Source of the DNA: Asterella californica
Lineage: Eukaryota; Streptophyta; Marchantiopsida; Marchantiales; Aytoniaceae
Reading direction: 5' to 3'
Assembly (NCBI GenBank): GCA_036924285.1
Contig: JAYKYS010000145.1
Coordinates: 1-64,000, forward strand
Length of the DNA: 64,000 bases
Shown here in pieces: positions 45,265 through 56,991 of the stretch (position 1 is its first letter; each line of letters starts with the position of its first letter). A program made the position numbers and the translations under genes. The notes beneath the pieces are model-generated. The model ran no database searches. It was not told the DNA's origin and was given only the letters and a program-made list of their open reading frames with translations.

Positions 45265-47711
45265 TTAAATGGGTGCCCAATGCTGCCATTGTGCCGCATC
45301 TGCACCCTCGTTGAAGCCGTCTGATGGAGCCATGACATGCATATCCATCTGCGCTTGCACAAGCAGTGTTATTGCCCAGTGAAAAGGCCATTGGCAAACA
45401 CTAGACGGTTTTGGTACTCACAATGGCCAGGGCAGGAGTTGAAGCACTGCAGGCCCAGTTGGCTAATATTTGCTGAATTGCTGTGCTGACAACAGCAGTG
45501 GCTGTGAGTGCCCCCACCAGTAACGCATGCAACAAAATGAGTGTGGTTAGTACAGTGAGTCATGCTTAACACAGGACAGGGCCTCTTACTTGTTTGCTGT
45601 ATTTGCCACGCCGTCGCTCATCAAACACATTGAAGCCTTTCAGGTCACGCAGAGCAGCAGCTGTGATGGGGTTGTTGTGGAGAGACAATGTGAACAGCGA
45701 GGTACATTCCAAAAATATCTGTGGCGGCACAGAAGACAGCCTGCGGCGCATGCAATCAATATGGGCTGTACTTGTACTTTGCTGATTACATCAGTGTTCC
45801 CAGCAGAGGTTGTTTCAGCATTAGGAACAATAGCCTGCAATGCTGGAATTGCATCATTGCCCAGATGATCAGTTGCCACAATCAGGGGCAGGAGAGGGGC
45901 GTCACGCTTGAAGTGTTACCTGTTGCTGTCAAGCATAAGAGTCCTCAAGCTGTGCAAGTGGCAGAGCTGACTTGGCAGAAATGCAAGCTGGTTATGAGCA
46001 GCATCCATCTCTGTCAAAGCCTGGCAGCAGCTCAACTCCTGCATGTCATGATTGCATGCCTAATCATCTGGATCATATGCATGATCCTTTGCCTTCAGTT
46101 TGTCCCCCCACAAATGTGCAGATCCTTGCGTGCCCAGCAGCAATGTTGTTAGTTTGCACAATTTACTTTACGATTTACGGCTTGCTAATGAAGTTGCTAG
46201 CATCAGCAAGCCGTGTGAATCGACTCTGATGCTACTATGACATGCTTCTCATGCCAGCTCAGCACACAAACCCCTGATACGTTAAGAGATAAGTGTGCAG
46301 AGGGTGTGAGTGGGTGTGTACGAATGGTTTGACAATGATAATGGTCACAAGAGTTAAGATGCATCCCTGACCTGTGGAAGCTCTTGTAAGGAGTTGTTGC
46401 GCAGATCCAAATGCTGCAAACTGGTCAGCTGGCCGATGCGGCTGGACAGCCCCACAATGGCATTGTGGGAAAGACACAGCTTCTGCAGATGCCCTAGCTG
46501 CCCTACAGCATCTGGCAAAATACTCAACCTGTGGAAGAAAGCAAGTCTGACATTAGAAATGCTACAGTTTATTACACCTCACACAAAAGTGGTGCACATG
46601 GGCATGTGAATGACCTGACATTATGTACATGGCAGATAGGTGCATATTTGATGCCTCAAAGACAATACTAAACTTAGCATAGTCCTCAGCTAGAGAGAGA
46701 CCAATGACAAAGCATAAGCAGATTGAACAGTGTGACTTGTGAAGACCACAGAGGGTAGCAATATGCCATGCTGTAGTTTGATGATGACCAGTATTGCCTT
46801 ACACAATGCATAGAGCAGACCTGTTGTGATCCACAGCCAAGACCGCAAGCTGAGGCATGACAGCCAGGGCAGGCCATGGAAGTCCATCATCAGATAGCTG
46901 ATTGTGGCTCAGCCTGAGTCGCTGAAGGGCTGAAAAGGCTGTCAGGGATGTTGGGATTGACATCAACTTGTTGCCACCAAAGTCTGCAACTCGAATTGAC
47001 GGCCCTATGGACCACAGCTCCTCCGGCAAGCTGCTCAGCCGCTCATCACGCAGTGATGCGATGCCCACTGCAGCCCAGCGCAAAGCTCTGTCCTGACACG
47101 GAACAAATGTTGATTGTAGGCTGCCAAGGCTGCCAGATTGATTGTTGTTTGAGGGCAGTCAGAGAAGCCTGCTGCGTTATACCTGCACAGTCATAGCTGG
47201 AGCAATCTTGTCGATCCTGTCTTGCTTCTGCTTGAACACCTCTGCCCGTTGCTGTGCTGCAGCAGCTTTCTCTTTGATAACTTTCTGCACAGCATCTTGG
47301 CCCTGCAAATGTGCAGGCGCTTTTGATGACAGGTGATGCAACCAGACTTGGTGTTGTTGCAGCAGTGACTAGGATCAGGAGCTGTATCTGCCTCACCTGT
47401 GTTTGACCTCCGGCTGTCATCAGCATGAGCTTTGAGCCTTGTTTGAGATTCAAACCCTCGACAGTGCTTTTTGAGTCCAAGACTCTGCCTTGACAGATGA
47501 GTTTCTGCTGCCGTACGGGGACTCCAGTGAGCTGTTCGGTGATCTGCAAAATTTCCAACATCCTGGTGTCTTGTTTCACCGTTACTTGATGTGTACACTT
47601 GCCATGCTTCACGTGTAGAGTCAGCATCATTCGGTACGCCTTTGACTTTGCTTGATCAATCTGCTGCGCAGCATGCTGGCTGGAACTTCCAACGCCAATG
47701 CAATGAGTCAT
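45265..47711 (-). CDS. Ubiquitin-like domain plus leucine-rich repeat protein
   Basis: Matches the plant family annotated as LRR and ubiquitin-like domain-containing protein; the function is not established. Start MTHCIGVGSSSQHAAQQIDQ at 47711. N-terminal ubiquitin-like fold: MLTLHVKHGKCTHQVTVKQD, PVRQQKLICQGRVLDSKSTV, GLNLKQGSKLMLMTAGG. Then a helical exon (DAVQKVIKEKAAAAQQRAEV, about 47200-47310), then LRRs on successive exons: LSSLPEELWSIGPSIRVADF and LQRLRLSHNQLSDDG (46799-47083), LSILPDAVGQLGHLQKLCLS (about 46390-46530), LPSQLCHLHSLRTLMLDSN (about 45920-45990), LSSVPPQIFLECTSLFTLSL ending FDERRRGKYSKQ (about 45590-45740). The last exon reads MDMHVMAPSDGFNEGADAAQ, matching the family tail, with stop at 45265. 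Starts 294 bp from the divergent ZIP gene. Confidence 0.9.
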
Positions 47712-48005
47712 GAAATGCCAATCGACACCCGCAGAAGCGTCACTTTCGCAGACATAGCGTGAACTTCATAGCAGATCTGACCCCAGACAGTTCGATCGGC
47801 GCTTGCAGCTGCACTGCCTATGGCGCTGAACATGTGACCATGCAGCATATATTTCTTAGACATATATTTCACAGACCATGCATGTAGTCCATCGACCATG
47901 CAGCATATAAAGCACCATGTAAACCAGACCCTTGCGTTAGCCACTCTGCGGAGACTCACATAGCGATACAGATAGCGCGGCATGGAATGAGTATTATCTA
48001 AAAGC
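47712..48005. promoter_or_regulatory. Shared divergent promoter region (UBL-LRR / ZIP)
   Basis: 294 bp separate the two start codons, so both 5' UTRs and core promoters must fit here. It contains a near-duplicated segment, GACCATGCAGCATATA at about 47839 and 47894. No TATA-like or other core motif can be assigned with confidence. Confidence 0.5.
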
Positions 48006-49346
48006 ATGCGCCTCACAAGCTTCTCCTCCTTGGTGGCAATCTGTGTGGCACTGTTTGTGGGCTCCATGCTGTCAGGTCTGAGACTGTCTGTGCCACTGCG
48101 GCTCAGCCTCTGATCTACAAGGAGGTTAACCCAAGAAAGTGCCTGCAGGTCTTGCGCCTTTGTTCCTGACAGTGTCTGAATCTCAGCTGCACACCATCTC
48201 CGCTGTGGGAGCTGGATTGCTTATTGGCACTGCGCTTGGAGTTATTCTGCCTGAAGGCTCAGAGGCTTTCCGGGCAGCTCAAGAAGAAAATGGTATTTAG
48301 CTATGCATCCCGCCGGCGCATGACCCTACCTTGCCCACCCAGGTCTGGCACAAGTGTGAGGCTGTAACCCGTCACCCATGCTCAGCACTGCAGGCGGAGA
48401 GCGACGCTTACCTGACGGCTTGTTTGGGGGTGTCTTGATTGGAGGCTTCATTGTGATGCTTCTTTTGGATCAACTACATACTGCTGTTGCCAGAGGCAAA
48501 AGCTTTCAGACCTCCCCACCACCATTAGACAATGACCCAGAAGATCCCTGGAAAGTGCAAGTGGCCAGGGCAGGCCCACCCAAGAAGCATGTATGGGTAA
48601 GCACAATAAAGGAACCATGCCAAGCAGCTAGCATGCATATTCTTTGCATGATGACAGAGCGTCGTAATATCTGTATTCAATGCTTGGCAGATGTCAACTA
48701 TGTTCGGTCATGCAGACCAAGACTGGGTCAGACCCGGCCGCAAGGGCCTTCCTTGGGCTTTTGGTACATTCTGCAGCAGGTGACAGCATTGATGATATGC
48801 TGCAGATGTAACTTTGCCAAGTTCAGTGCAAGTTCAGGACTGATTTTCTATCTTCCATACATGCTTTGTTCAAAAATGCATCTGCTCTGAATTCACCTGG
48901 CATTCGACCTTTTGATTTGGTGTACAGATGGATTTGCAGTTGGAGCTGCTACCAGATCCGACAGCAGTGCCTTAGGAATCACAATTGCCATTGCCATGGT
49001 GCTGCATAAGGCTCCAGTTGCGTTTGGCCTCGCAACCAGCTTCATGACCGCGAAATGGCCTTGGCAGAAATCACAAAAGGCCCTGCTGGCATTTTCATCA
49101 GCATCTCCAATGGCAGCGCTCATTACCTACGGTCTGATAGGGGTCATACCAGCCCTGTCTTCAGCATCTTCTACAGCCTTGTGTGTTTTGTTTTCTGGTG
49201 GTACATTCCTGTATGCAGCATGCATGCACATCCTGCCAGAAGTGGTTGGCCATGATGCTTCATTAAACATGATTCAGCTTGCAGCTGTACTCTGTGGCTC
49301 CGTTCTGCCACTGCTGTTGAGCCTGGCGATGCCTCATGCGCACTGA
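48006..49346 (+). CDS. ZIP-family zinc transporter, ZIP9 (SLC39A9) type
   Basis: Multi-pass metal transporter; ZIP9 homologs sit in the trans-Golgi and move zinc into the cytosol. Exons 48006-48075, 48149-48292, 48394-48596, 48716-48779, 48928-49346; every phase agrees and the total is 299 residues, the usual ZIP9 size. First membrane segment MRLTSFSSLVAICVALFVGS continues across the splice to LAPLFLTVSESQ; second AVGAGLLIGTALGVILPEG; third FGGVLIGGFIVMLLLDQLH. The metal-site helices read LGLLVHSAADGFAVGAATR and IAMVLHKAPVAFGLATSFM, giving the H-x-x-x-D and H-K-A-P motifs of this subfamily; then FSGGTFLYAACMHILPEVVG. The His-rich loop common in animal ZIP9 is absent and replaced by a Pro/Asp-rich loop. 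A TGTAA sits near 49506 as a likely polyadenylation signal. No lesions. Confidence 0.95.
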
Positions 49347-49655
49347 GTGTTGCAATATTGTATACAGTGACATGAGCCAAATTCATTTACCTAGTAGCTA
49401 GTTTGTGTGAAGAATCTCCTACGCTTCTGAAGGCTGTGCATTCAGAAACATGTTCATACTAACACGTACCTTTGCAATGTACGGGGCCTGTCATGTGTTC
49501 TATATTGTAAACACCTGTTGAACATATGACTGGCATGGGAGTACAGCTCAGGGAGCATCAGCACAACTGTGAGGATGTTTACACTGTTTTCAAGCATTGT
49601 AAAACATCTCTATGCTGGATTGCTGCTCATGAAGTGCGGCTCTTCACTGACCGAA

Positions 49656-50014
49656 TCATGTTAATGCAAAACCATCATTCAACCTCAGTACCAACATCCA
49701 CATGTCAGCAAGGCGCTGCTCACCGCTCCTCAGTTCCTGCAAGGCTTCCACCTGGACATTTGTGATAGGCTTCACCGCCAGTATGCCTGTACAGAGTGAC
49801 CGCATGGCAGCTTCGCCATTGTCAGGGTCATTATGCTGGTGGACCCAGCCATACTTTGCCATGGGTGAGATTAAGTTGTATAGTAACTGTTCTGCCTCCA
49901 GTCTCAGCAGCTCTGCCTGATCGCCTTGTCATTCATGAATGTAGGATGCACTGACTTTGATGTCTTTGCAGAGGGTTCGAGAACATGCATGAATTCCTGG
50001 CTATCAATCGCCAT
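49656..50014 (-). CDS. Small protein of unknown function
   Basis: On the complement, 49656-49925 reads LLRLEAEQLLYNLISPMAKY then GWVHQHNDPDNGEAAMRSLC, VKPITNVQVEALQELRSGEQ and MWMLVLRLND, with coding-like composition throughout. A natural start MAIDSQEFMHVLEPSAK lies at 50014, but joining the two needs one extra base near 49920 (ATCAG to ATCCAG) or an unseen intron. Product about 120 residues, soluble, no signal or membrane segment. No family recognised. It is convergent with the ZIP gene and diverges from the Ariadne gene, whose start is 342 bp away. Confidence 0.5.
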
Positions 50015-50355
50015 TGCACGATCTGCTGCTTGCACCAGCTATGCAACTGGCTGTGCAACAGGGCAGAACTCGGAACGCCCCTAGGGGCCTGACACGTTTA
50101 TTCAAGGCTTCTGCTACTTACAGCAGGCACACTACCAGACATCCGCCCTGATCAAGATTGAATGACTGCATCACTGGAGCCGAGTGAGACTTTTCCCTGA
50201 CTGTGGTCTTGCGTGTCGCTGCATCGGCTGTGCCGTTTATATAGGACCTGTCTTGGTCAAATCGACCTCTTGAGCTCGAGCATAAGGACAGGCAGAGCTT
50301 GGCCTCAGCTATCGCCCGATCTGGGCAGGTCTGTCACAGGCCAGCCCAGGCCGGA

Positions 50356-53300
50356 ATGGACTATGACAGCTATGATAGTGCTTCAGAGATCGCTTACAGT
50401 GAGGACAGTGGTGACACTGGAGACTATGGCTTTGACGGGGGGGCGGACGAGCAGCCTCGGGCTCGTCAGGTGAGGGAATGACATTTCGGTTTCTCTCACG
50501 CGACTACTTAAGCTAAATTCGGCTACTTTGCACAGGCTGAATACGTGGTCTTGAGTGAAGACCAGCTCAGGGAACGGCAACAGGAGCTCACAGAGACAAC
50601 TCAGGCTGTGCTTGGCTTGGATGCTGGCAGTGCTGCGCATGTCCTCCGGTTCTGTGATTGGTAATGTCTTGCAGCATGCATGCCTGTGTTGCTGAACCTT
50701 TCCTGCAGCTGCCTGACGTGGCAACAACGCAGGGACGCAAATCGAGCACAGGAGGAGTGGTTTGGCAATGCAGCAAGCTTTCAGGACAAGACTGGCTTGT
50801 TTGATCCTCAGCCCCCATTGACAAACCATGAGGTAGCATTTGTCGCTAGTCCTAAATGCTATTTGCAAGGAGAATTGCATCGCTGCACAATGTATGCTGC
50901 AAAAGCGTTGACACCATGCTGTGTGCACAGCTTGGATAGCCTAGTGCACCATGCAAGGGTCGGCGTTTGTACAATAGCATCATCACAGCTGTGTGCTTTC
51001 TGTGACCCAGAACAAACAACTGAGCTGTACTTTGAACTAGGCCCTATGTAGAATCTGCTGGAAGGGTCATCTTTGCAATTGTGCAGGTCACCTGCCAGAT
51101 ATGTTACGAGAGCTATCCAGTGAAGAGCATGCATGCATCCATGTGTGATCATTACTTCTGTAGAGAATGCTGGGAGGGCTACGTGGCCAATGCTATCAGT
51201 GAAGGGCCTGCTGCCCTGAACCTGCGTTGCCCTCTTCCAGACTGCAAGGCTGTGGTATGCCTGCCGTGTGTTGCCCCTGCAACCACTCCTTGCTGGTTTG
51301 CCGTTCTGTTGCATGGCAGAACTTGAGTTCAATGCAAAGTGGCTGCCAACCTATCTGATGCAGGGGCCTTCATGTATCAGGATATCGTCTGCAAAGAGTA
51401 TGCATGAGTTGTGGTTTCATTGCGCCAAGCATGGTGTCATTGTTAGAGCTTGCTCAACAGCCAGCCATCAACCTAGTAGTCATGCCTGCACCTGTGAGAA
51501 CAGCTGATTGTGGACCTGCACTGCTTCCTTGCTGCTCATGTCGAGCCTTCGCAAGCTTGGTTGCAGGTTCCCAGGGCTGTCATTCGCCGGGTATCATCAG
51601 ATCAGGACAAGCAGAAGCTTGAGCAGTATGAGCTGCGTAGCTTTGTTGAAGACAGCAAACGCTTGACCTGGTGTCCAGCGCCGAACTGCGAGCACGCTGT
51701 CGAGTGTGTCAAGGATATTGGCGCTGATGAGCCCCTTGACGTCACCTGCAAGTGTGGCTCCTCCTTCTGCTTCTCTTGCAAGGAAGAGGCTCACCGGCCG
51801 GTATGCTCTAATGATCACATAGCAGCCTTTTAGATGAAGCCCCTGTAACAGTATTTATACACCGTGTGCTACCTAAACAAAGGTCAAGTGGTAGCATCCA
51901 TAGATGAAGCTCCTTGGCATAGTATGCATTCACAGCGCGTTGTGTCGTCTGGTCACATGGCAGCTGCACTCACATGCACCAAGAATCTGTTTGCTACAAT
52001 GTTCGGACAATTCATGGCCTGAACCATTGACAGGTGCAGTATGTGTGCACAGTGCAGCACCTTGACTAGTCAAATCGCAGCTGCACTTAGAGCAAGGTGG
52101 CTCAATGCGGCACCTCATTACTGTGTTGGTGCACAACGCAATCTTGAACTAGTCACAAGGGCAGCTGATGTGCCCAGCCACATGCAGGTGTCCAAATGAA
52201 GCTCCTGTGTTGTTATGCACCTTCAAGTGCATCAGTTGCTGCGTCGTGTGTTCCATGTTACTGAATCAGCATCAGGCTGCATGCGCAATCCGATGTGTGG
52301 CCAGCATCTGAACTAAGTATGTGTCAATGTCAGCTCAAAATGCACTTTACCCAATCCACCCAACCTCCTGGCAGCATCTCACCATCCTTCACCTTTGGCC
52401 AGCGTCTGAATTGTGGTGCGTGGCTGCTGCATAGGTGGACTGCGCAACTGTCAACATGTGGTTGCGCAAGAACAGCGCAGAGAGCGAGAATGCCAACTGG
52501 ATCCTGGCAAATACCAAGCCCTGCCCCAAGTGCAAGCGGCCCATAGAGAAGGCTCAGGGGTGCATGCACATGGTGTGCAGCCAGTGCCGCAGCGAGTTCT
52601 GTTGGCTCTGCCTTGGCAACTGGGCAGACCATGGCGAGCGCACTGGTGGCTACTACTCCTGTAACAGGTACCCCTTGACCCCTGTAACACCGGTCTCACT
52701 ACCCCTGTAACAGCAATGCACCCTTGTCATAGAAGTGCATTGATCCTGCAAGGTAGGGCTGTCACTGATGTACAATCACAGTAGCACACTCACAGTAGCA
52801 CACTCACAGTAGCAGGCAACAGAGGATTTGGTTGCTCTCAGTTGGCACAACTTCTCTGTCTTGCCAGCTTCATGCACGAGTTTGTGGCAGAAGACACTTC
52901 AGACTTATGCCTGTCATGCTGCCACTCAGATGCGCAAAGGAGTTGTGAAGCGATGCAGCATGTGCTGTGATGGCATTTTTTTGCCAGCCTTGTCTATGGT
53001 GTAACATGTGATCTGTACCTAATCAGTCAATGCTGTAACGCAGATATGAAGTTGCAAGGAAGAAGGGTGACTATGATGAGGAGCAGATGAAGCGCGAAAA
53101 TGCTAAGCAGGCTCTGGAACGATACATGCACTACTATCAGCGCTGGGCAGAAAATGATAAGGCCAGACTGCAGGTAGATTTGCAACATGTTGAGGCCACG
53201 GGAGTCACTGCATTTGCAGCATGTGTAATGTGGTCAAGCATCCTTGCAGCCGCTGAAGCTGTTGAGTGCTTGGCTGCTTGATGCCAGTTTAGATGACAGT

Positions 53301-56300
53301 GTGGCAATGGCAACAGCATGCATGCTGATGCTGAACAAGACATTTGTCTAGTCCTTGGGACGCTCTCATACCCCTGTTGGCCACCCTCCCCTTTGCCTCA
53401 CCTCAGTAAAGTCTCTTGCAGTCCCAGGGTCAAGCCTCATGTTGTACTGCCACATGATCAAAAGAAAGTCAGTGAGAGTGGCAACTCCTTCAGCAATTGC
53501 ACAGTGACCAGTATGTGCGCCAACAGGTACTGTTTGTATTGCAGGCACTGCAAACGCTGGACAAAGTTATTAGCGAGAAGCTGGAGGATTTGAGTGAGAT
53601 CACAGCCACGCCCACCAGCCAGCTGAAGTTTGTGACAGATGCCTGGTCCCAGGTGGTGGACTGCCGCCGCATGCTCAAGTGGACCTATGCCTTTGGCTAC
53701 TACCGCTTTGCAGATGACTCTGTCACTAACAAGCCTCAGCAGGAGTTCTTTGAGTTCAATCAGGTAGACATGCTGCTGATGCATGTGATGCTTTCAGAGC
53801 CATGCAGCACAGCATGCAGTGCATTGCTCAGCGTATGGCTCAGATTTCAGCAGTGCCACAACTTTGACATTCAGTCAAAGGCAGGTTCACGAGTTGTTCA
53901 GATCTACACGATTGCATCTAGATCGCAACATGTCTGAAGAAATGCATTTGCCCTGAAGAAACATATTCTGCCACAGGACTGCAGCATAAGAGCTTCATGA
54001 TGACAACACGCAATCTGCAGGTAGCCCAAAAAGTACCTCCTGGTATTCATGGCATCATTTTCTGGTTGTGGAGGGAACATGCATTTCAGAAGACATTTGT
54101 TGGTCTACTTGCTGTTTGCATCTGAACATCATAACACTCTTGACTTTGGAGTCTGCAGCACTTATCTGCCAAGATGGCAAGCATCATCCCTGCAGGCTCT
54201 ACTGGAACATGTCATTACTGGTGTGGTGTGTTAAGGGTTCTTCTGCTGGGGTTAGCTGTGCTTTGTGTGCAGGGCATGATCTGACATCTTTGGTGTTGTC
54301 ACAGTGATTTGCATCTCTCATATCAGCGTCCCTTCTCTCATGTCTTTGCTGAACCCCCAAGGCCATCCAGTACGACTCTCACCAGGCTGCGGCGCTGGTG
54401 ATGGCCTTGCAGTTGTCCTTGCCAGCATGTAGATACAGCCCTTCTTGATATATATCAAGTGTTGTACTACAGGGGCCATGCACTGGTAGTGCCAGACCTT
54501 CCTGAACTCAAGCGAAATATACTGCGCGAATTGCGTGATGCCAAGTTCCACTTTCCCTTTTGATATAGCTTTAAAGCCAATGGCTCCAAAGCTATATCCA
54601 AAGGCAAAGTGGTAGTTTGCATCACACAAATCGCGCAATACATTACGCTTGAGTTCAGGAAGGTCTGGCACTACCTGTGCATGCCCCCTGTAGTGCAACC
54701 CTTGATATATTTCAAGAAGGGCTGTGTTGCTTGCAGATGCAAACCAAGGCTCTGTCCCCTAGCCTTGGATGATTTGGCTCAGCATGTCGTTGTCAGCGTC
54801 AGTGACGGAAGAGAGTGATAGCTGGGAAAGATGGGCATTGTCAGCAGTGGCCCCAAAGTTCTGTGCAAACACACAGCGAAGTTGCTTCCTTGTTCTGAAC
54901 ACCCTTTTCCTGCATCTTGCTTGTACCTGGGGTCTACATGCGCCTTCATAAGACGTGTGTGACGGGCAGGGGCAAGCTGAATTCTACTTGGAGAAGCTGC
55001 ATGGAGAGGTGGAGAAACAGCTTGAGCCCTTCTTGAAAGACCAGAAGAGCCCGGAGGAGTGGAAAAAGTACCGAGAGACCCTCATTGGTCTCACAGATGT
55101 CACACACTCCCACTTTGATAAGCTGGTTCAGGTGAGCCACACCTCCCTACCCCCTGGTTGCTTGCATGACCGCAGTGTCACGCTTCAGGCAGGCAGGGTC
55201 ATGCTTCAGCCCTCTACCATAGTTGCGTTGTGCGCGAAGTGCACCTTAGAACCTCACTTTATGCAGATGCAGTCATGGCCAGTGGGCCAAACTACCTTGC
55301 TGTATCTGTGTCTTGATTCAGCTGTCTTCAAGCTTGCGTGCCTGCTAGTCAAGTCAAGCACTGCTGTAGCGATCCATAATGGGTTGTCAGTGAAAGCTCT
55401 CAGCAGAATTGCAACCATTATGTGGTGTGCAGGAGCTGGAGAAAGGGCTTGGTGGCATGCTGGAGCAGTATGGGGGGATTGAGCAGGAAGAAGAGCTGCA
55501 GACTGCAGCCCAGACTAACAGCCGCACCAACAGCAAGCGCAACCGCCAGACGGTGAAAGGTGAGGATCCCTTTGCTGCTCTTTTATCTCCAACTTAAACC
55601 TCGTCGCGTGGACTTTTGCTTCACAGATAGTAGCTCTCACATTTGGGGTAGAGCAGCTGATGCAGGTATACATACCACTGTTACCAATTTGTTACACATA
55701 CTCACTTCCCAGAACCAACGCTTTATTGTATACAAGTCAAGCAGTGCGATACTTTTGAATAGCTCTTCCACTGGCACACATGCAAAGCTTACTTATTTGC
55801 TAGGTTGGGATTTTGTCCACGGGATGCCAATTTGGTAAGATGCCTGGAACCATGCAAGAACACAATATGTCAATGCAGCCGATTTCTACAGGATGAATTG
55901 TGTCTCAGCTGTTAGGCGGCCTGAGCTGACTGGTTGTAGTAGCTGCTGAACTGAAGATCGCTGACCGGCCACGAGTTTACTTGTTGCGTGCATGAAGCTT
56001 CGTGACCTGAGCGTGGTGAACAAGCTCGTCAGCAAGTACAGAAGCATCAGCGACAGCAATAAGGTGTCATTGCTGTGACTGTGCGTCCTGCTAATGCTTA
56101 GCCTACAGCGTAGGACATGTGGCAAACCATTGGCGCACTTGTCATATGTCACCTCCTCAACAGTGCACTAAGTCTTGGCTGCTGTAGGCACAGCGACGTC
56201 ACAGTCTGGAGCCTCGGCACAAGAGCTTGAAGTCATTGCTGGCTACTGGCAGTGCCAGCAGTGTACCTCAGCCAACACAGACTTGAGCAGTACCATATGC

Positions 56301-56336
56301 AATGTCTGTGGCAACTCAAAGCAGGCAGCAGCGTAG
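50356..56336 (+). CDS. ARI: Ariadne-type RBR E3 ubiquitin ligase
   Basis: RING-between-RING ligase that takes ubiquitin from E2 onto a RING2 cysteine before substrate transfer. Exon 1 50356-50469 (acidic [20 protein letters not shown]), exon 2 50536-50660 ([20 protein letters not shown]), then [14 protein letters not shown]1 about 51087-51255: [20 protein letters not shown] then [14 protein letters not shown] about 51570-51800: [36 protein letters not shown]2 52436-52668: [20 protein letters not shown], with the catalytic Cys encoded at 52561-52563, then [14 protein letters not shown]. Ariadne helical domain about 53043-55131: [69 protein letters not shown]. Final exons: [15 protein letters not shown] and a RanBP2-type zinc finger [23 protein letters not shown] ending at 56336. 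The terminal zinc finger is the plant ARI arrangement. Introns are long; one carries a foldback element. Confidence 0.93.
52786..52818. repeat. 14-bp tandem repeat in Ariadne intron
   Basis: AGTAGCACACTCAC repeated twice, followed by a partial third unit, after RING2. Short microsatellite-like array, non-coding. Confidence 0.75.
54436..54724. mobile_element. Foldback (inverted-repeat) element in Ariadne intron
   Basis: Two arms of about 135-140 bp in inverted orientation, about nine in ten bases identical, meeting at AAAGCCAATGGCTCC (about 54573-54587). Outer ends are CAGCCCTTCTTGATATATAT (left) and, inverted, the same start at 54724. Almost no loop, so the transcript would form a long hairpin. 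Both strands are open through the arms (reading [20 protein letters not shown] on the complement), which could be a captured exon or chance. Confidence 0.85.
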
Positions 56337-56813
56337 CCACAGGTTTTGTGGTGGTAGTTTTGAACATGTGTTAACATTACCCACCTATGTTAGACTCTTA
56401 TGTTCTTGATAGATTATGAACTGATTGTTTTGGAGCCATCTGCAGTCGCAGGTGAGCTGTGTAGCATAGTGTTTTGCTGTGTACCTTGCTTTCGTCTACA
56501 CACTCTGCCATGCTCTTCTCTGTATTGACCCAGTTTCCCCAGAATGCAGCTTTTGCATTAGCAGCCGACATGAATGAATTTCAAGTCTTGTGTTCCTTTA
56601 ATGCATGACTCTGGTAGGATTTGCTGCAGTAAATCTTCCGCTGGATTCCCAATCAACAGAGAAAGAAACATATGACATCTGGTAACATAGCCAGCAACTC
56701 CCATACCAGACTATTTAAGACAAGATCAAGGTTACTATGAGCATCAACCCTGCAAGATTTCTGATATGTGTAAGCTTTCTCTGAAATACACGACATAGTG
56801 CAGTATCAGTAAA

Positions 56814-56823
56814 CATATATATA

Positions 56824-56863
<40 letters not shown>
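56814..56863. repeat. (AT)n microsatellite
   Basis: About 24 AT dinucleotides with a single GC interruption, in the spacer between the convergent Ariadne and PC-esterase genes. Confidence 0.95.
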
Positions 56864-56867
<4 letters not shown>

Positions 56868-56991
56868 ACGCTTTGCATGAACAAAGTGCATTGTTCCAGC
56901 CATCTCAATGGTAGATATGACCATAAACAGCCTATACTGTCATATGCTTTCTCTCCTAATTGCACATGTACTCATGACAAAGCTGCATAAA

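Noticed and set aside
47708..48067. Complement open stretch starting MEPTNSATQ across the divergent promoter
   Set aside because: Antisense to the ZIP first exon and through the spacer; the ZIP exon has family, membrane-segment and phase support.
54318..54818. Two similar 'genes' on opposite strands in the Ariadne intron
   Set aside because: They are the two arms of one foldback element; I keep the repeat and do not call a gene.
56715..56965. Tyr/Ile-rich open stretches
   Set aside because: Translation of the (AT)n microsatellite.
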